Source: Xanthomonas prunicola (GTDB taxonomy: Bacteria > Pseudomonadota > Gammaproteobacteria > Xanthomonadales > Xanthomonadaceae). Taken from it: a stretch of 64,000 nucleotides of DNA. A program made the position numbers and the translations under genes. Where the stretch lies: NCBI RefSeq assembly GCF_002846205.1, contig NZ_PHKV01000007.1, forward strand, positions 62,001 through 126,000, given 5' to 3'. The notes under the pieces are model-generated. The model made no database searches. It saw only the letters and a program-made list of their open reading frames with translations, and was not told where the DNA came from. Position 1 is the first letter of the stretch, and every line of letters begins with the position of its first letter. This document shows positions 27,287 through 35,580 of this stretch, piece after piece.

Positions 27287-27739
27287 ATGCCGAATAACGC
27301 CGTCAACCAGGTCGTCAAGGCTGCCGTGGGCGACGTCCCGCGGGCGTCGCATTTCTACGATCTGCAGCGTATCGGGCACGAGTTCGCGCAGACCATCGAG
27401 CGTGAGCCGGGCATCCGTCTGTTGATGCTTTCCACCGCCGATGGGCGCGCCATTACCGAGCAATCCAGCCTGGATGTGGACGGGCGCCGGCTTGCCGCAA
27501 TGGCCAATTCGTTCCTGACCCTGGGCGAGACCCTGGCGCGCGAATCCAGCCTGAAAGAGGCAGATTACGCCACCATCAGCACGCGTGCCGGGCAGCTGGT
27601 GTTGATCCGCATCCGCGCCGACAAACCGCTGACCCTCACTGCCGTGGGCGGTAGCGACATCAATGCTGCTGCGTTGCTGTTCAATGCGCGCGATTGCGCC
27701 GGCCGCCTCGCCACCGTGTTGACGCCGCCGCAAGGCTGA
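27287..27739 (+). CDS. Roadblock/LC7-like domain protein
   Basis: A 150-residue soluble protein. The core alternates strands and helices as in roadblock/longin proteins: RLLMLSTADGRAITEQSS, LAAMANSFLTLGETLARES, then YATISTRAGQLVLIRIRADKPLTLTAVG and a final helix. 'TADGRA' after a strand and 'G.LLL..V......L' are the MglB-type signature. Such proteins act as dimeric scaffolds or GTPase-activating partners of Ras-like GTPases. It starts a four-gene operon that ends with a small GTPase, supporting that role. Confidence 0.75.
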   Translation: MPNNAVNQVVKAAVGDVPRASHFYDLQRIGHEFAQTIEREPGIRLLMLSTADGRAITEQSSLDVDGRRLAAMANSFLTLGETLARESSLKEADYATISTRAGQLVLIRIRADKPLTLTAVGGSDINAAALLFNARDCAGRLATVLTPPQG

Positions 27740-27802
27740 GCGCTTGGTACCGTTTGTGCATGCCGCAAGACACTCATTACTCACCGCTTGTAAGGACGAA
27801 CC

Positions 27803-28162
27803 ATGTCAAAACTCAATCTGGAACACCTGCATTCGCTGGCCGGCTTCGTCGGTGCGGCGCTGGTCGATAGCGACAGCGGCATGGCACTGGGCATGACCGG
27901 CGGTGCCGAGCTCAACCTGGAACTTGCAGCGGCCGGCAATACCGACGTGCTGCGTGCGAAGCGCCGCATCGCCGAACAGCTCGGTTTGAACGACACCATC
28001 GAAGACATCCTGATCACGCTGGCGCGCCAGTACCACCTGCTGCGCCCGCTCGAAAGCAACGGCGCGCTATTCCTGTATGTGGTGCTGGACCGCACAAAGG
28101 CCAATCTGGCCATGGCCCGTCATGAGCTCAAGGCGTTCGAGAAGACCCTCGATTTCGGTTGA
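27803..28162 (+). CDS. Roadblock-like protein, second
   Basis: A 119-residue protein resembling the preceding one in layout: LAGFVGAALVDSDSGMALGM (strand plus 'D...G' turn), an Ala-rich helix, IEDILITLARQYHLLRPL and GALFLYVVLDRTKANLAMARHELK. This is again a roadblock/LC7-type alpha-beta sandwich. Two such proteins next to a GTPase gene may form a heterodimer. ACGAACC precedes the ATG, so the ribosome-binding site is weak; 63 bases separate it from the first gene. Confidence 0.72.
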   Translation: MSKLNLEHLHSLAGFVGAALVDSDSGMALGMTGGAELNLELAAAGNTDVLRAKRRIAEQLGLNDTIEDILITLARQYHLLRPLESNGALFLYVVLDRTKANLAMARHELKAFEKTLDFG

Positions 28163-28259
28163 TGCCAACCATGCGGCGCAAGCGCGTTGCCTGCTCCAGC
28201 CTGCCGGTGCGTACCGGTAGGCATCTCGCTCTTCCAATGCGCCACCACGGCGCCGGCTC

Positions 28260-29177
28260 ATGACTACACCCATCAACGCCATGCGGGTCGCTACGGCCGG
28301 CCTGGACCTGCTGCACACCACACGCCTGAAACTGGCGTGCTCGCTGCTGCTTGTCGAACGCATCGACGTGCAGTTGGGCGAATGGCCGCAGCATGTCGCC
28401 GATGTCGTGGTGCTGAGCCTGGACAGCGCCGATGGCCTGGCCGCCTGGCAGGCGCTGCAGGGGCAACCGGTGCGTATGCTGGTGGTGTCGCGCACGCCGG
28501 TTGCAGGCGCATGGATCAAGCACGGCGCCACCGTACGCGAGCTCAACGAACAGGTGCGCATGCTGTTGTCCTCGCCACACGCCACCCCGGTAGCGGAACC
28601 AGCGCTTTTGCTGCGGCATTGCCGCGGCGAATTCGGCACCGGCGTGGTGACCCTGCAGCATGCGCAGTTGCAGATCCGTGTGGACCCGCGCAATGGCTGC
28701 GTGCACTTGCCGGCTGGCGTGGCGCTTGGCGAGGTGATCGCCGCGCTCGACCGTTCGGGCTGGCACGCCGTGCCGGACCTTGCTGCCACTGCGTTACCGC
28801 AACGCCTTTCATTCGAAGCGCTGTTCTTTGCCCTGCCCGGGCATCTGCGCCCGGCACTGCCGGCCGTGGAACCCAGCCATGCGCTGCAACTGCGCCAGTG
28901 GCCGGAGTTGAGCGCAGAGACCAGTTCGCCAGCCCAATTGCTCGCCATCGCCCACCTGCATGCGCGCCCGTGGCGCCCGCAGGCGTTGGCCAGCGCTTGC
29001 AAGCTGCCGCTGCAAACGGTGGAATGCCTGTTCGCCGCTGCACTCGCCAGCGGCCTTGCCCAGACTGCGGAGATTCCCGTGCCTGCAACGCAGCGTCGTC
29101 CGGACAGCGGCAACACGCGGTTCTTTTCCTGGGTCGCGCGTCGGTTCGGCCTTTCCCTCTTCCAGACGCAGTCATGA
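28260..29177 (+). CDS. Uncharacterised protein of the roadblock/GTPase operon
   Basis: A 305-residue soluble protein with no clear catalytic motif. The N-terminal part (about 1-100) has alternating strands (DVVVLSLDSAD, VRMLVVSRTPVAG) resembling a degenerate receiver or Rossmann-like domain. The middle (130-210) looks mixed alpha/beta, and the C-terminal part (about 220-275) has a winged-helix flavour (LLAIAHLHARPWRPQALASACKLPLQTVECLFAAALASG), similar to DUF4388/DUF742-type partners of bacterial GTPases. Its stop overlaps the GTPase start (ATGA), so the two are translationally coupled. Function inferred only from context. Confidence 0.65.
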   Translation: MTTPINAMRVATAGLDLLHTTRLKLACSLLLVERIDVQLGEWPQHVADVVVLSLDSADGLAAWQALQGQPVRMLVVSRTPVAGAWIKHGATVRELNEQVRMLLSSPHATPVAEPALLLRHCRGEFGTGVVTLQHAQLQIRVDPRNGCVHLPAGVALGEVIAALDRSGWHAVPDLAATALPQRLSFEALFFALPGHLRPALPAVEPSHALQLRQWPELSAETSSPAQLLAIAHLHARPWRPQALASACKLPLQTVECLFAAALASGLAQTAEIPVPATQRRPDSGNTRFFSWVARRFGLSLFQTQS

Positions 29178-29716
29178 GTCTTCCAGCCAACAAGCTGGTG
29201 TTCGTCGGCGGTATGGGCGCCGGCAAGACCACCGCAGTGCGCGCCATCTCCGATGTGGAGCCGGTCAGCACCGAAATGCCACTGAGCCAGGATGCGTACG
29301 GCGACAAGACCTACACCACCGTCGCGCTGGACTACAGCTCGATCGAGCTGGAGGACGGTGAGCTGCTGCACGTGTACGGCGTGCCCGGTCAGAAATACCT
29401 GGATTTCATGTGGCCGCTGGTGTGCGACGGCGCCTTGGGCGTCATCGTGCTGACCAACGCGCGCGACCCGCAGATGCTCAGTGCCACGCTGGCGTTATTG
29501 CGTGAGTTTACGCAGATCGCACCCCAAGCCAGCCTGGCGGTGGGCATCACCATGACCGATGAAGTCGAAGATTTCCTGATGCCGCCATTTCGCGATGCCT
29601 TGGTGGCCGAAGGCTTCCGCATCCCGGTCATGCGGGTGGATGCGCGCTCGGCCACCCAGATCACCTTCCTGGTGAAGTCGCTGCTGTCCTATCGCTACAC
29701 CTCGGCGACCAGCTGA
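29174..29716 (+). CDS. Small Ras-like GTPase (COG2229-type)
   Basis: A 180-residue P-loop GTPase. G1 is VGGMGAGKTTAVRAI (about 10-24). The switch region shows TTVALDYSSIEL. The G3 position reads YGVPGQKYLDFMW, the form used by the bacterial SRPRB-like GTPases (COG2229; CvnD-like in Streptomyces), where the usual Asp is replaced. A canonical NKxD is not obvious; TMTDE near residue 135 may be the G4 equivalent, and DARS the G5. Together with two roadblock proteins it forms a likely polarity or envelope-signalling switch. Confidence 0.8.
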   Translation: MSLPANKLVFVGGMGAGKTTAVRAISDVEPVSTEMPLSQDAYGDKTYTTVALDYSSIELEDGELLHVYGVPGQKYLDFMWPLVCDGALGVIVLTNARDPQMLSATLALLREFTQIAPQASLAVGITMTDEVEDFLMPPFRDALVAEGFRIPVMRVDARSATQITFLVKSLLSYRYTSATS

Positions 29717-30198
29717 TCATCAGCGCGCCTGGCGCGTGCATGTGCGGCAGAGAGAGATGGTGAGGAAGACAAGGAATCCGGTCACGACGTGCCTGAGAGG
29801 GCGTCACGCGGGGGATGCCGCCTCTAGGGTGGCGGCGACGCGTCCGTCTTCCTTGAAGCCAGAAACACGACTCAGTCGTAATACGAATGTGCCGTGTGTC
29901 TGACTTATTCAGTATGGAGCGCGGTCAGAAACCAGGACATCGGGACGTTCCCGACATCGCGCAGGACATACCGGCGATAAGTCATCGGCATATGCCGCGT
30001 CACCTGCCAGACCTTGCGTAGCTGTGTTCGCTGCATGCTGGCCCATCACGTTGCGACAGCGTTCGCGGTGTGTGCCTGCGTCTGCAGCTGGCTCGGTCGC
30101 TGCGTCTTCGCCATCGCGCGGGTCCGCCGCAGCCGCATGCTCACCATCGCGCCGCTGCCGGCTAGGGGTCCATCGCCACGATCAGATAAAGTAGCGCG
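29717..30198. other. 482-base intergenic region, nothing recognised
   Basis: Between the GTPase operon and tmk, both on the + strand. A short plus ORF at 30014-30202 encodes a Cys/Arg-rich product that overlaps the tmk start and looks like noise. I see no tRNA, riboswitch or strong terminator. The tmk promoter should be in the right-hand part. Confidence 0.4.
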
Positions 30199-30882
30199 AT
30201 GACAATTGAACTGAACCCCGGCGGCTTGCTGATCGCCATCGAAGGCATCGACGGCGCCGGCAAGACCACCCTCGCGCGCCGCCTGGCCACCACGCTGGAA
30301 GCCGCTGGTGCACGCGTCGTGCTGAGCAAGGAGCCGACCAACGGCCCCTGGGGCACCAAACTGCGCCAGTCCGCCGCCACCGGCCGCCTGAGTGCGGACG
30401 AAGAAGCCGAGCTGCTGATCCGCGACCGCCACGAACACGTGGACACCCTGATCGCGCCCGCGCTGGGACGCGGCGACATCGTGATCCTGGACCGCTACTT
30501 CCCCTCGATGGTCGCCTACCAGGGTGCCGCAGGCCTGCCGCTGGACGATCTGTTGGAGCGCAACGCCTTCGCGCCGCGCCCGGACGTGCTGCTGCTGCTC
30601 GACCTGCCCCCGCCCACCGGCCTGGCCCGCATTCGTGCCCGCGGCGATGCGCCCAACCACTTCGAAACCCAGGACAACCTGGAACGCTGCCGCACGATTT
30701 TTGCCGGGTTGGAATTGCCAGGCAAACATGTGGTGGATGCCAGCGCCGACGCCGACAGCGTGTTGCGCCAAGCCCACGCCATCATCGTGGCCGCACTAGC
30801 CGACCGACTGAGCGGCAATGCAGCGCAGGCAGATAACGGCAAGGCCGCGCTGGAACTGCTATCGGCCGGCCGCCCTGCCTGA
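30199..30882 (+). CDS. tmk: Thymidylate kinase
   Basis: A 227-residue dTMP kinase making dTDP for DNA synthesis. The P-loop is [16 protein letters not shown] (about 14-29), the dTMP-binding DRY motif is [14 protein letters not shown], and '[10 protein letters not shown]' holds the conserved Glu-Pro substrate loop. The LID region ([15 protein letters not shown]) carries arginines. The length is slightly above the usual 205-215 because of a short C-terminal tail (about 15 residues). In many proteobacteria tmk lies near holB; here it stands alone. Confidence 0.92.
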   Translation: MTIELNPGGLLIAIEGIDGAGKTTLARRLATTLEAAGARVVLSKEPTNGPWGTKLRQSAATGRLSADEEAELLIRDRHEHVDTLIAPALGRGDIVILDRYFPSMVAYQGAAGLPLDDLLERNAFAPRPDVLLLLDLPPPTGLARIRARGDAPNHFETQDNLERCRTIFAGLELPGKHVVDASADADSVLRQAHAIIVAALADRLSGNAAQADNGKAALELLSAGRPA

Positions 30883-31277
30883 TTGCTGCACGTCTGTCGC
30901 GCGACAGGACGTCGCGCCATGGGTGCGGCGCCTGCAGGCAACTTGGCCGCAAGCGTTCACCGCGCGCAGTCCAAGACCCTCACCTTCCGGGCAAGGAAGG
31001 CAACGCTGGCACGCCACAGGTGCGCATGCATTGGGGTGCCGGCGTCGCAAACGCGAATGGCATCCGAGATTAGGGCGCGGGTAAGGCAAGCCACCATGCT
31101 CGACGGTCGTGCTTCTTCACCGGACGCTGCGCGCACGAACGTCAGTTGGAAGCGATGGCGCTCGCCACAGGCCACCGTGGGTGGCGACCGGTCGAACGAG
31201 AACTCCACACGCAGCACAGCGTGCTTTCGAGCAACAGCACAGCCAATCACGATTGCCGCGGACGCGTGGATCGAAGA
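30883..31277. other. 395-base intergenic region, nothing recognised
   Basis: Lies between tmk and the convergent tRNA-Thr gene. Reading frames here overlap one another and the tRNA, with Arg-rich random-looking products. No terminator with a T-run was seen. Confidence 0.4.
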
Positions 31278-31353
31278 TGGTGCCGGCACCCGGATTCGAA
31301 CTGGGGACCTACCGCTTACAAGGCGGTTGCTCTACCAACTGAGCTATGCCGGC
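31278..31353 (-). tRNA. tRNA-Thr (anticodon TGT)
   Basis: A 76-base gene including encoded CCA. Acceptor stem GCCGGCA/TGCCGGC pairs perfectly. The D-arm GCTCAGTTGGTAGAGC, anticodon arm ACCGC-CTTGTAA-GCGGT with TGT in the middle, and T-arm with GTTCGAATC are all present. TGT reads ACA (and related) threonine codons. Confidence 0.96.
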
Positions 31354-31385
31354 GAAGCCAGGCGCATCGCGCGCCGGTGCGCATT

Positions 31386-32300
31386 CTAGCGCAGCGCGGC
31401 GCAATCTAGCGAACGCTCGCGCGCGGCACCGGCAGCACGTTGCAACACGCTGGTGGCCGCGCTGCTGCGCAGATCGATCCACCAGCGCGATTGACCGCTG
31501 CCGCTGGGCACCAACTGCGCCGGGAACCCTGCGCCGACCAGGCTGGCCTGGCGCCGCTCAGCGCGCTCGCGGCTCTGGTACTGGCCTAGCGCCACGGTGT
31601 TGTCCTCGCCCTGTGCGATCACGTAGTAGTCGCCCATACCAGCCGCGGCAATGCGCTTGACCAGGGCCTGCGCGGCTGCGCGATCGCCCACGTTGGGCAA
31701 CATCACCCGAAACGTGCTGACGCCAGCGTCCTTGTCCTCGCGCAGAGTGGCGCGACTGGCCTGCCCACGCACGCGCGCCAGCGCCGCATCGGCATCGGCG
31801 CGTGCCGCGAATGGCCCCAGGCTGGCGCAACGCTCCGCTGCAGGCACAGGCGGTGGCGACGCGGTCGGCGATGGTTTTGCAGCGGCGACGCGGTCGGCCG
31901 GCGTTGCAGCAGTTTTTGTGGTCGCCGCCGTCTCGGCTGCGGCACGCGGCGTTTCCGCTACGGCCGCGGTGGCCGATGTCGTCGATGCAGGCGTGGACGC
32001 CGCTGTACTGGCAACTGCCGCCGGGGTGGGCGTGGGTACCGATGCGGAGACAGGTGTCGATGCTGGTGTGGCCGATGCGGTCGACTCACTCTCCGCTGCC
32101 GACGCCGATCCCGTAGTCGCCGCTGCACCCGGCAGCGCAGCCCCGCCAACAGCCGTCGGGGTTGGCAGCAACTCCAGCCGCGCGACACCCGTCGGTTGCG
32201 CCGGCGCCGGCGGTGGTGCCGGCGGCGGCTGCACGGCCCACCACAATGCCACCCCGGCATTGAGGACGATCAAAACGACGATGAGGGCGCGGACATACAT
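31386..32300 (-). CDS. SPOR domain protein, membrane-anchored
   Basis: A 304-residue protein with one N-terminal transmembrane helix (about 5-23), a long Pro/Ala/Ser/Thr-rich linker (24-150) and a C-terminal SPOR-like domain (about 155-275: CASLGPFAARADADAALARV ... YYVIAQGEDNTVALGQYQSRERAERR). SPOR domains bind glycan strands without stem peptides at division sites. The architecture matches FtsN-like or DedD-like proteins. It starts 9 bases past the coaX stop, so it is the last gene of the birA-coaX operon. The repetitive linker has strong compositional bias. Confidence 0.82.
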   Translation of the reverse strand: MYVRALIVVLIVLNAGVALWWAVQPPPAPPPAPAQPTGVARLELLPTPTAVGGAALPGAAATTGSASAAESESTASATPASTPVSASVPTPTPAAVASTAASTPASTTSATAAVAETPRAAAETAATTKTAATPADRVAAAKPSPTASPPPVPAAERCASLGPFAARADADAALARVRGQASRATLREDKDAGVSTFRVMLPNVGDRAAAQALVKRIAAAGMGDYYVIAQGEDNTVALGQYQSRERAERRQASLVGAGFPAQLVPSGSGQSRWWIDLRSSAATSVLQRAAGAARERSLDCAALR

Positions 32301-32309
32301 GCGCCGATT

Positions 32310-33038
32310 CTACGGGGACGCCGCCGCGGTCGCCCACGTCGCCAGGCCGTCCAGCACCAAGGCGGCGCGGAACGTGGCGCCGGGCAACAGCGGTAGCAGC
32401 GGCGGCGCGCCGCCGCCATGCACCAACAGCCGCACCGGCACGCCCAGGTTGCGTTGCGCGTGCTGCAAGCTGCGCTCAATCAGCGCCACCGCCGCGCCAT
32501 CGCAGCCGGAGGTCAGCGCATCGTCGGTGTCGATGGCCAGCTCGACATAGTCACCGCCGCTGGCCGGCAGTTGCACAGCGCGCGCATGCAGCGCTTCGCG
32601 CATGGTGGTCGGCGAGGCGGCGATGCGGCCGCCGTGATGCAGGCCATCGGCGCCGAGCACGTCGATCGTCAATGCGGTGCCCACGCCGGCCACCAGCACC
32701 GGCGCGTCGCCCCGCGCACCCAGCAACGCCAGAAAACGGTCCACACCGAAACGGCTGGGGTCGGCATAAGCAATACGGATGCCGGCGCATTCGGCGGCGG
32801 TCCGCGCGATGCGCACCTGCGCAAAGCGCTCCTGCAGGCAAGCGATCATGCGCTGGGTCAGTGCCGGTGCGGCCACGCTGGCGACGTGCGCGATACGCCC
32901 GGACGGCAGCGCCGCTACTGCGGCCGCATCCATGGCTTCGGCGCCGTGCGCCCATGCCTGCACCTCGCCGGCACGGTTGCCGTGCAACGGCGCGTACTTG
33001 AACCGCGAATTTCCCAGGTCGAACAACCACTCGCTCAT
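32310..33038 (-). CDS. coaX: Type III pantothenate kinase
   Basis: A 242-residue enzyme of the ASKHA fold that phosphorylates pantothenate, the first step of coenzyme A synthesis. The phosphate-binding motif FDLGNSRFKYA is at 6-16, the pantothenate motif GVDRFLALLGA and GTALTIDVL follow, and 'GGRIAASPTTMREAL' is conserved. The Bvg-accessory-factor type is typical of xanthomonads, which lack CoaA. Start ATG 33038 overlaps the stop of birA by four bases, so both are translated together. Confidence 0.92.
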   Translation of the reverse strand: MSEWLFDLGNSRFKYAPLHGNRAGEVQAWAHGAEAMDAAAVAALPSGRIAHVASVAAPALTQRMIACLQERFAQVRIARTAAECAGIRIAYADPSRFGVDRFLALLGARGDAPVLVAGVGTALTIDVLGADGLHHGGRIAASPTTMREALHARAVQLPASGGDYVELAIDTDDALTSGCDGAAVALIERSLQHAQRNLGVPVRLLVHGGGAPPLLPLLPGATFRAALVLDGLATWATAAASP

Positions 33039-34000
33039 GCAGGTCTCACGCTCACTTCTCCGGAGTGGAACAGGCGCACCGTGTCGCCCAGTTGCACCCG
33101 CAGCGCGCCGTCGGCCGCCAGGCCGAGCGCGACGCCACGATGGCCGGTGCCGGCCTCTTCGACCTGCACCGCACGCCCGCTCAAGACATCCAGGTCTGCA
33201 TAGCGCCCCAGGAACGGCGCCAGCCCCTGCGCCTCGAACAGGTCCAGTGCCGGCAGCAAAGCGGACAGCACCGCCGCGGTGACGCGGTCGCGCGACACCG
33301 GGCTGCCAGCCAGGGTATCCAGGTCGATCCACGGCTGCTCGATGCTGGCCGCTGCTGCCGCCGGCATGTGCACGTTCAAGCCCAGCCCGATCACCGCACG
33401 CGCGTTGCCGGCCATCTCGCCGCCACCTTCGATCAACAGGCCGCCCAGCTTGCGCTCGCGTGCCAGCAGATCGTTCGGCCATTTCAGACCGACATCGGCG
33501 AACCCGCAACCACGCAAGGCTTCGGCCACTGCCACCCCAACAGCCAGGCTAAGGCCGGCCAACTGGCCCAGCCCGCCACTGAAACGGCGCGACGCCGACA
33601 AATAAATGTGCGCGCCCAGCGGCGAGGTCCACTGGCGTCCGCGCCGGCCGCGGCCGCCGGTCTGGCGCTCGGCCAGCAGCACTGCCACGCCGTGTGCGGG
33701 CGCCGGCTGCGACAGCAAGGTGGTGTTTGTGGATTCCAGCGTCCAGGCCACATCCAGCGCCGCCAGGCCGGCCGCTGCATCGGGTGCCATGCCGGCGCGA
33801 ATGCGCGCCGCGTCCAGCAGATCCAATGGCGTGGCCAGACGATAACCGTCGCCGGCCCGTCCTTCGATGTCGACACCGGCCGCGCGCAGATTCTGGATGC
33901 GCTTCCACACCGCCGCACGGGTCAAGCCGGCATCGCGTGCCAGCGCATCGCCGGACAGCCGGCCACCGGCGAGTTTGGCCAGCAACGCACGATCATCCAC
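33035..34000 (-). CDS. birA: Bifunctional biotin ligase / biotin operon repressor
   Basis: A 321-residue protein. The N-terminal winged helix (about 1-60, ALARDAGLTRAAVWKRIQNLRAAG) can bind the bio operator; the catalytic domain has the biotinyl-AMP loop GRGRRGRQW and KWPNDLLA, with the small C-terminal SH3-like domain at the end. It attaches biotin to acetyl-CoA carboxylase carrier protein and represses biotin synthesis. The start is set at GTG 34000 (DDRALLAKLAGG), which fits the family length; ATG 34051 would add 17 residues. It heads the birA-coaX-SPOR operon. Confidence 0.9.
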   Translation of the reverse strand: MDDRALLAKLAGGRLSGDALARDAGLTRAAVWKRIQNLRAAGVDIEGRAGDGYRLATPLDLLDAARIRAGMAPDAAAGLAALDVAWTLESTNTTLLSQPAPAHGVAVLLAERQTGGRGRRGRQWTSPLGAHIYLSASRRFSGGLGQLAGLSLAVGVAVAEALRGCGFADVGLKWPNDLLARERKLGGLLIEGGGEMAGNARAVIGLGLNVHMPAAAAASIEQPWIDLDTLAGSPVSRDRVTAAVLSALLPALDLFEAQGLAPFLGRYADLDVLSGRAVQVEEAGTGHRGVALGLAADGALRVQLGDTVRLFHSGEVSVRPA

Positions 34001-34396
34001 GGCTGCGGCGCACCATAAGACGTGAGCGGACGACGGCGCGGGCTGCGGCATAGCGAGAGAAGGCCTGCGTTGCGCACCCAGCGGTTCGCCAGGGCAACGC
34101 GCGTGCCGCAGTAGCGGCTTGCCACAGGAGGCATGCCGCTGGGTCGGTGGCCGGCGGCACACAGGGGGCATGCGGTGGCTGGCCATCACGCGCGTCGGAG
34201 CAATGCCTCGCGGCGCCCGCGCCGCAACGCTGGCCGCCGGCGCCTCTCATCTCAAAGTGCATCACGCGCCCGAAGTCCCCGAATCCATCGGCCAAAGTAT
34301 GCGCCAAGCCCTCCCGGGCGCCCAGCGCGGCTTGCGTGAGGGAGTGAAAAGCGCGTTATGATCGGCGACTCACGCCGCTTGCCCTGGATGTGGACG
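34001..34396. other. Divergent intergenic region, birA / small secreted protein
   Basis: 396 bases with no supported gene. It must hold the divergent promoters of birA and the 34397 gene. No clear BirA-type operator palindrome was found by eye. Confidence 0.4.
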
Positions 34397-34672
34397 ATGC
34401 GCCGAATCACGGTTTGCCTGTTCATGCTGTTGGCTCCGCTTGCCGCCCTGGCATCGGACCAGCTGGTCGACGGCGATCATGACAGCTGCGTCAGCACCAA
34501 CTCGGCCGCCCGCGGCAGAACGCCGGCTCCCGAGGCAGCACCGGCACGCACCAGCCCGCACAAAGCCACGCCGTCCACCGGCGGCGGCGGTGGCAGCGAT
34601 GGGGATTCATTATTCCCGCGCATGCGCACCATGCCGCGTTGGCACAGTTTCCTGCCGGGCATGTTCCGCTGA
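34397..34672 (+). CDS. Small secreted hypothetical protein
   Basis: A 91-residue protein with signal peptide MRRITVCLFMLLAPLAALA. The mature part is low-complexity: a DGDHDSC segment, a Pro/Ala/Thr stretch, five consecutive glycines and a basic end (RMRTMPRWHSFLPGMFR). No domain recognised. The start could also be 34388 or 34358. It overlaps the 5' end of the possible mtfA frame, suggesting translational coupling. Confidence 0.6.
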   Translation: MRRITVCLFMLLAPLAALASDQLVDGDHDSCVSTNSAARGRTPAPEAAPARTSPHKATPSTGGGGGSDGDSLFPRMRTMPRWHSFLPGMFR

Positions 34673-35436
34673 TCAAATGGTTGACGCGCTGGCTGCGCCG
34701 GCCGCCTCGCGAACTAGCTGATGCGCTGTGGCAGCCGCTGTGCAGCAGGTGCACGTGGGTCGCAGCGCTCGATCCGCCCCGACAGCAACGTCTGCGCGCA
34801 TTGACCGCGCAATTCCTGCATCAAAAAACGATTTCGCCTGTCGATGGGCTGCAGCTGCAAGCGCACGATCGGCTCGTGCTGGCCGCGACCTGCTGCCTAC
34901 CTCTGCTGGAAATCGGCGCCGCCGGTTGGCGCGGCTGGTCGCAATTGATCGTGTATCCGGATGCGTTTCGCGTGCAGCACACGCACATGGATGCGGCCGG
35001 AGTGATGCACGCATGGGACGACACCCTGATCGGCGAAGCCTGGGAGCAAGGTCCGCTGATCATCAGTTGGGCTGATGTGCAAGCCGATCTGGACGACCCG
35101 CGGGCGGGCTTCAACGTGATCGTGCACGAGATGGCGCACAAGCTCGATGCCCTGGATGGCGCGCTCGACGGCACACCGCCGTTACCACGCGATGCGCAGC
35201 GCACCTGGGCACGGGATTTCCAGTGCGCCTACGAACTTTTTTGCCAACGCGTCGATGCCGGCGAAGACACCGAGATCGACCCATATGCCGCCGAAGCACC
35301 CGAAGAATTCTTCGCTGTGGTCAGCGAATATCACGTCTGCGCACCGCAGGTGCTTGCGCGAGTGATGCCGCAGGTCGCTGCGCACTTGGAACGCTTTTAC
35401 GGGCCCTCGCCGTTTACCGCTTCAGTGCAGCGTTGA
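34639..35436 (+). CDS. mtfA: Zinc-dependent peptidase, MtfA family (M90)
   Basis: A protein of up to 265 residues. The zinc motif NVIVHEMAHKLDALDG (HExxH) is at about 153-168, with the downstream Glu/His ligands in PEEFFAVVSEY. MtfA (YeeI) binds the Mlc repressor in E. coli and regulates glucose uptake; it also has aminopeptidase activity. The start is uncertain: no ATG is present upstream of the conserved region. TTG 34639, CTG 34669 (overlapping the previous stop) and TTG 34681 are candidates; the conserved part begins near 'IKWLTRWLRRPP'. Confidence 0.85.
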   Translation: MAQFPAGHVPLIKWLTRWLRRPPRELADALWQPLCSRCTWVAALDPPRQQRLRALTAQFLHQKTISPVDGLQLQAHDRLVLAATCCLPLLEIGAAGWRGWSQLIVYPDAFRVQHTHMDAAGVMHAWDDTLIGEAWEQGPLIISWADVQADLDDPRAGFNVIVHEMAHKLDALDGALDGTPPLPRDAQRTWARDFQCAYELFCQRVDAGEDTEIDPYAAEAPEEFFAVVSEYHVCAPQVLARVMPQVAAHLERFYGPSPFTASVQR

Positions 35437-35580
35437 GGGTGCTGCGTCACCAGACAGCGTCGTTGTCGCCGTTCGCAAACATCACCCGCAGCCGTCACTT
35501 GAACAACCGCACAGGCATTGAAGCAAACCCGCCGTCATATCCTGCACATGTTCTTGCGTGCGCCTGGCAGCTCTCCAACC

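Noticed and set aside
29760..29830. Possible riboswitch after the GTPase operon (CTGAGAGGG-like stretch)
   Set aside because: It does not fit the conserved core of TPP or cyclic-di-GMP riboswitches and is far from any fitting gene.
30014..30202. Small + strand ORF before tmk
   Set aside because: Overlaps the tmk start and its product is Cys/Arg-rich with no pattern; no good ribosome-binding site.
30883..31389. + strand ORF running across the tRNA gene
   Set aside because: It overlaps tRNA-Thr and has random-looking composition.
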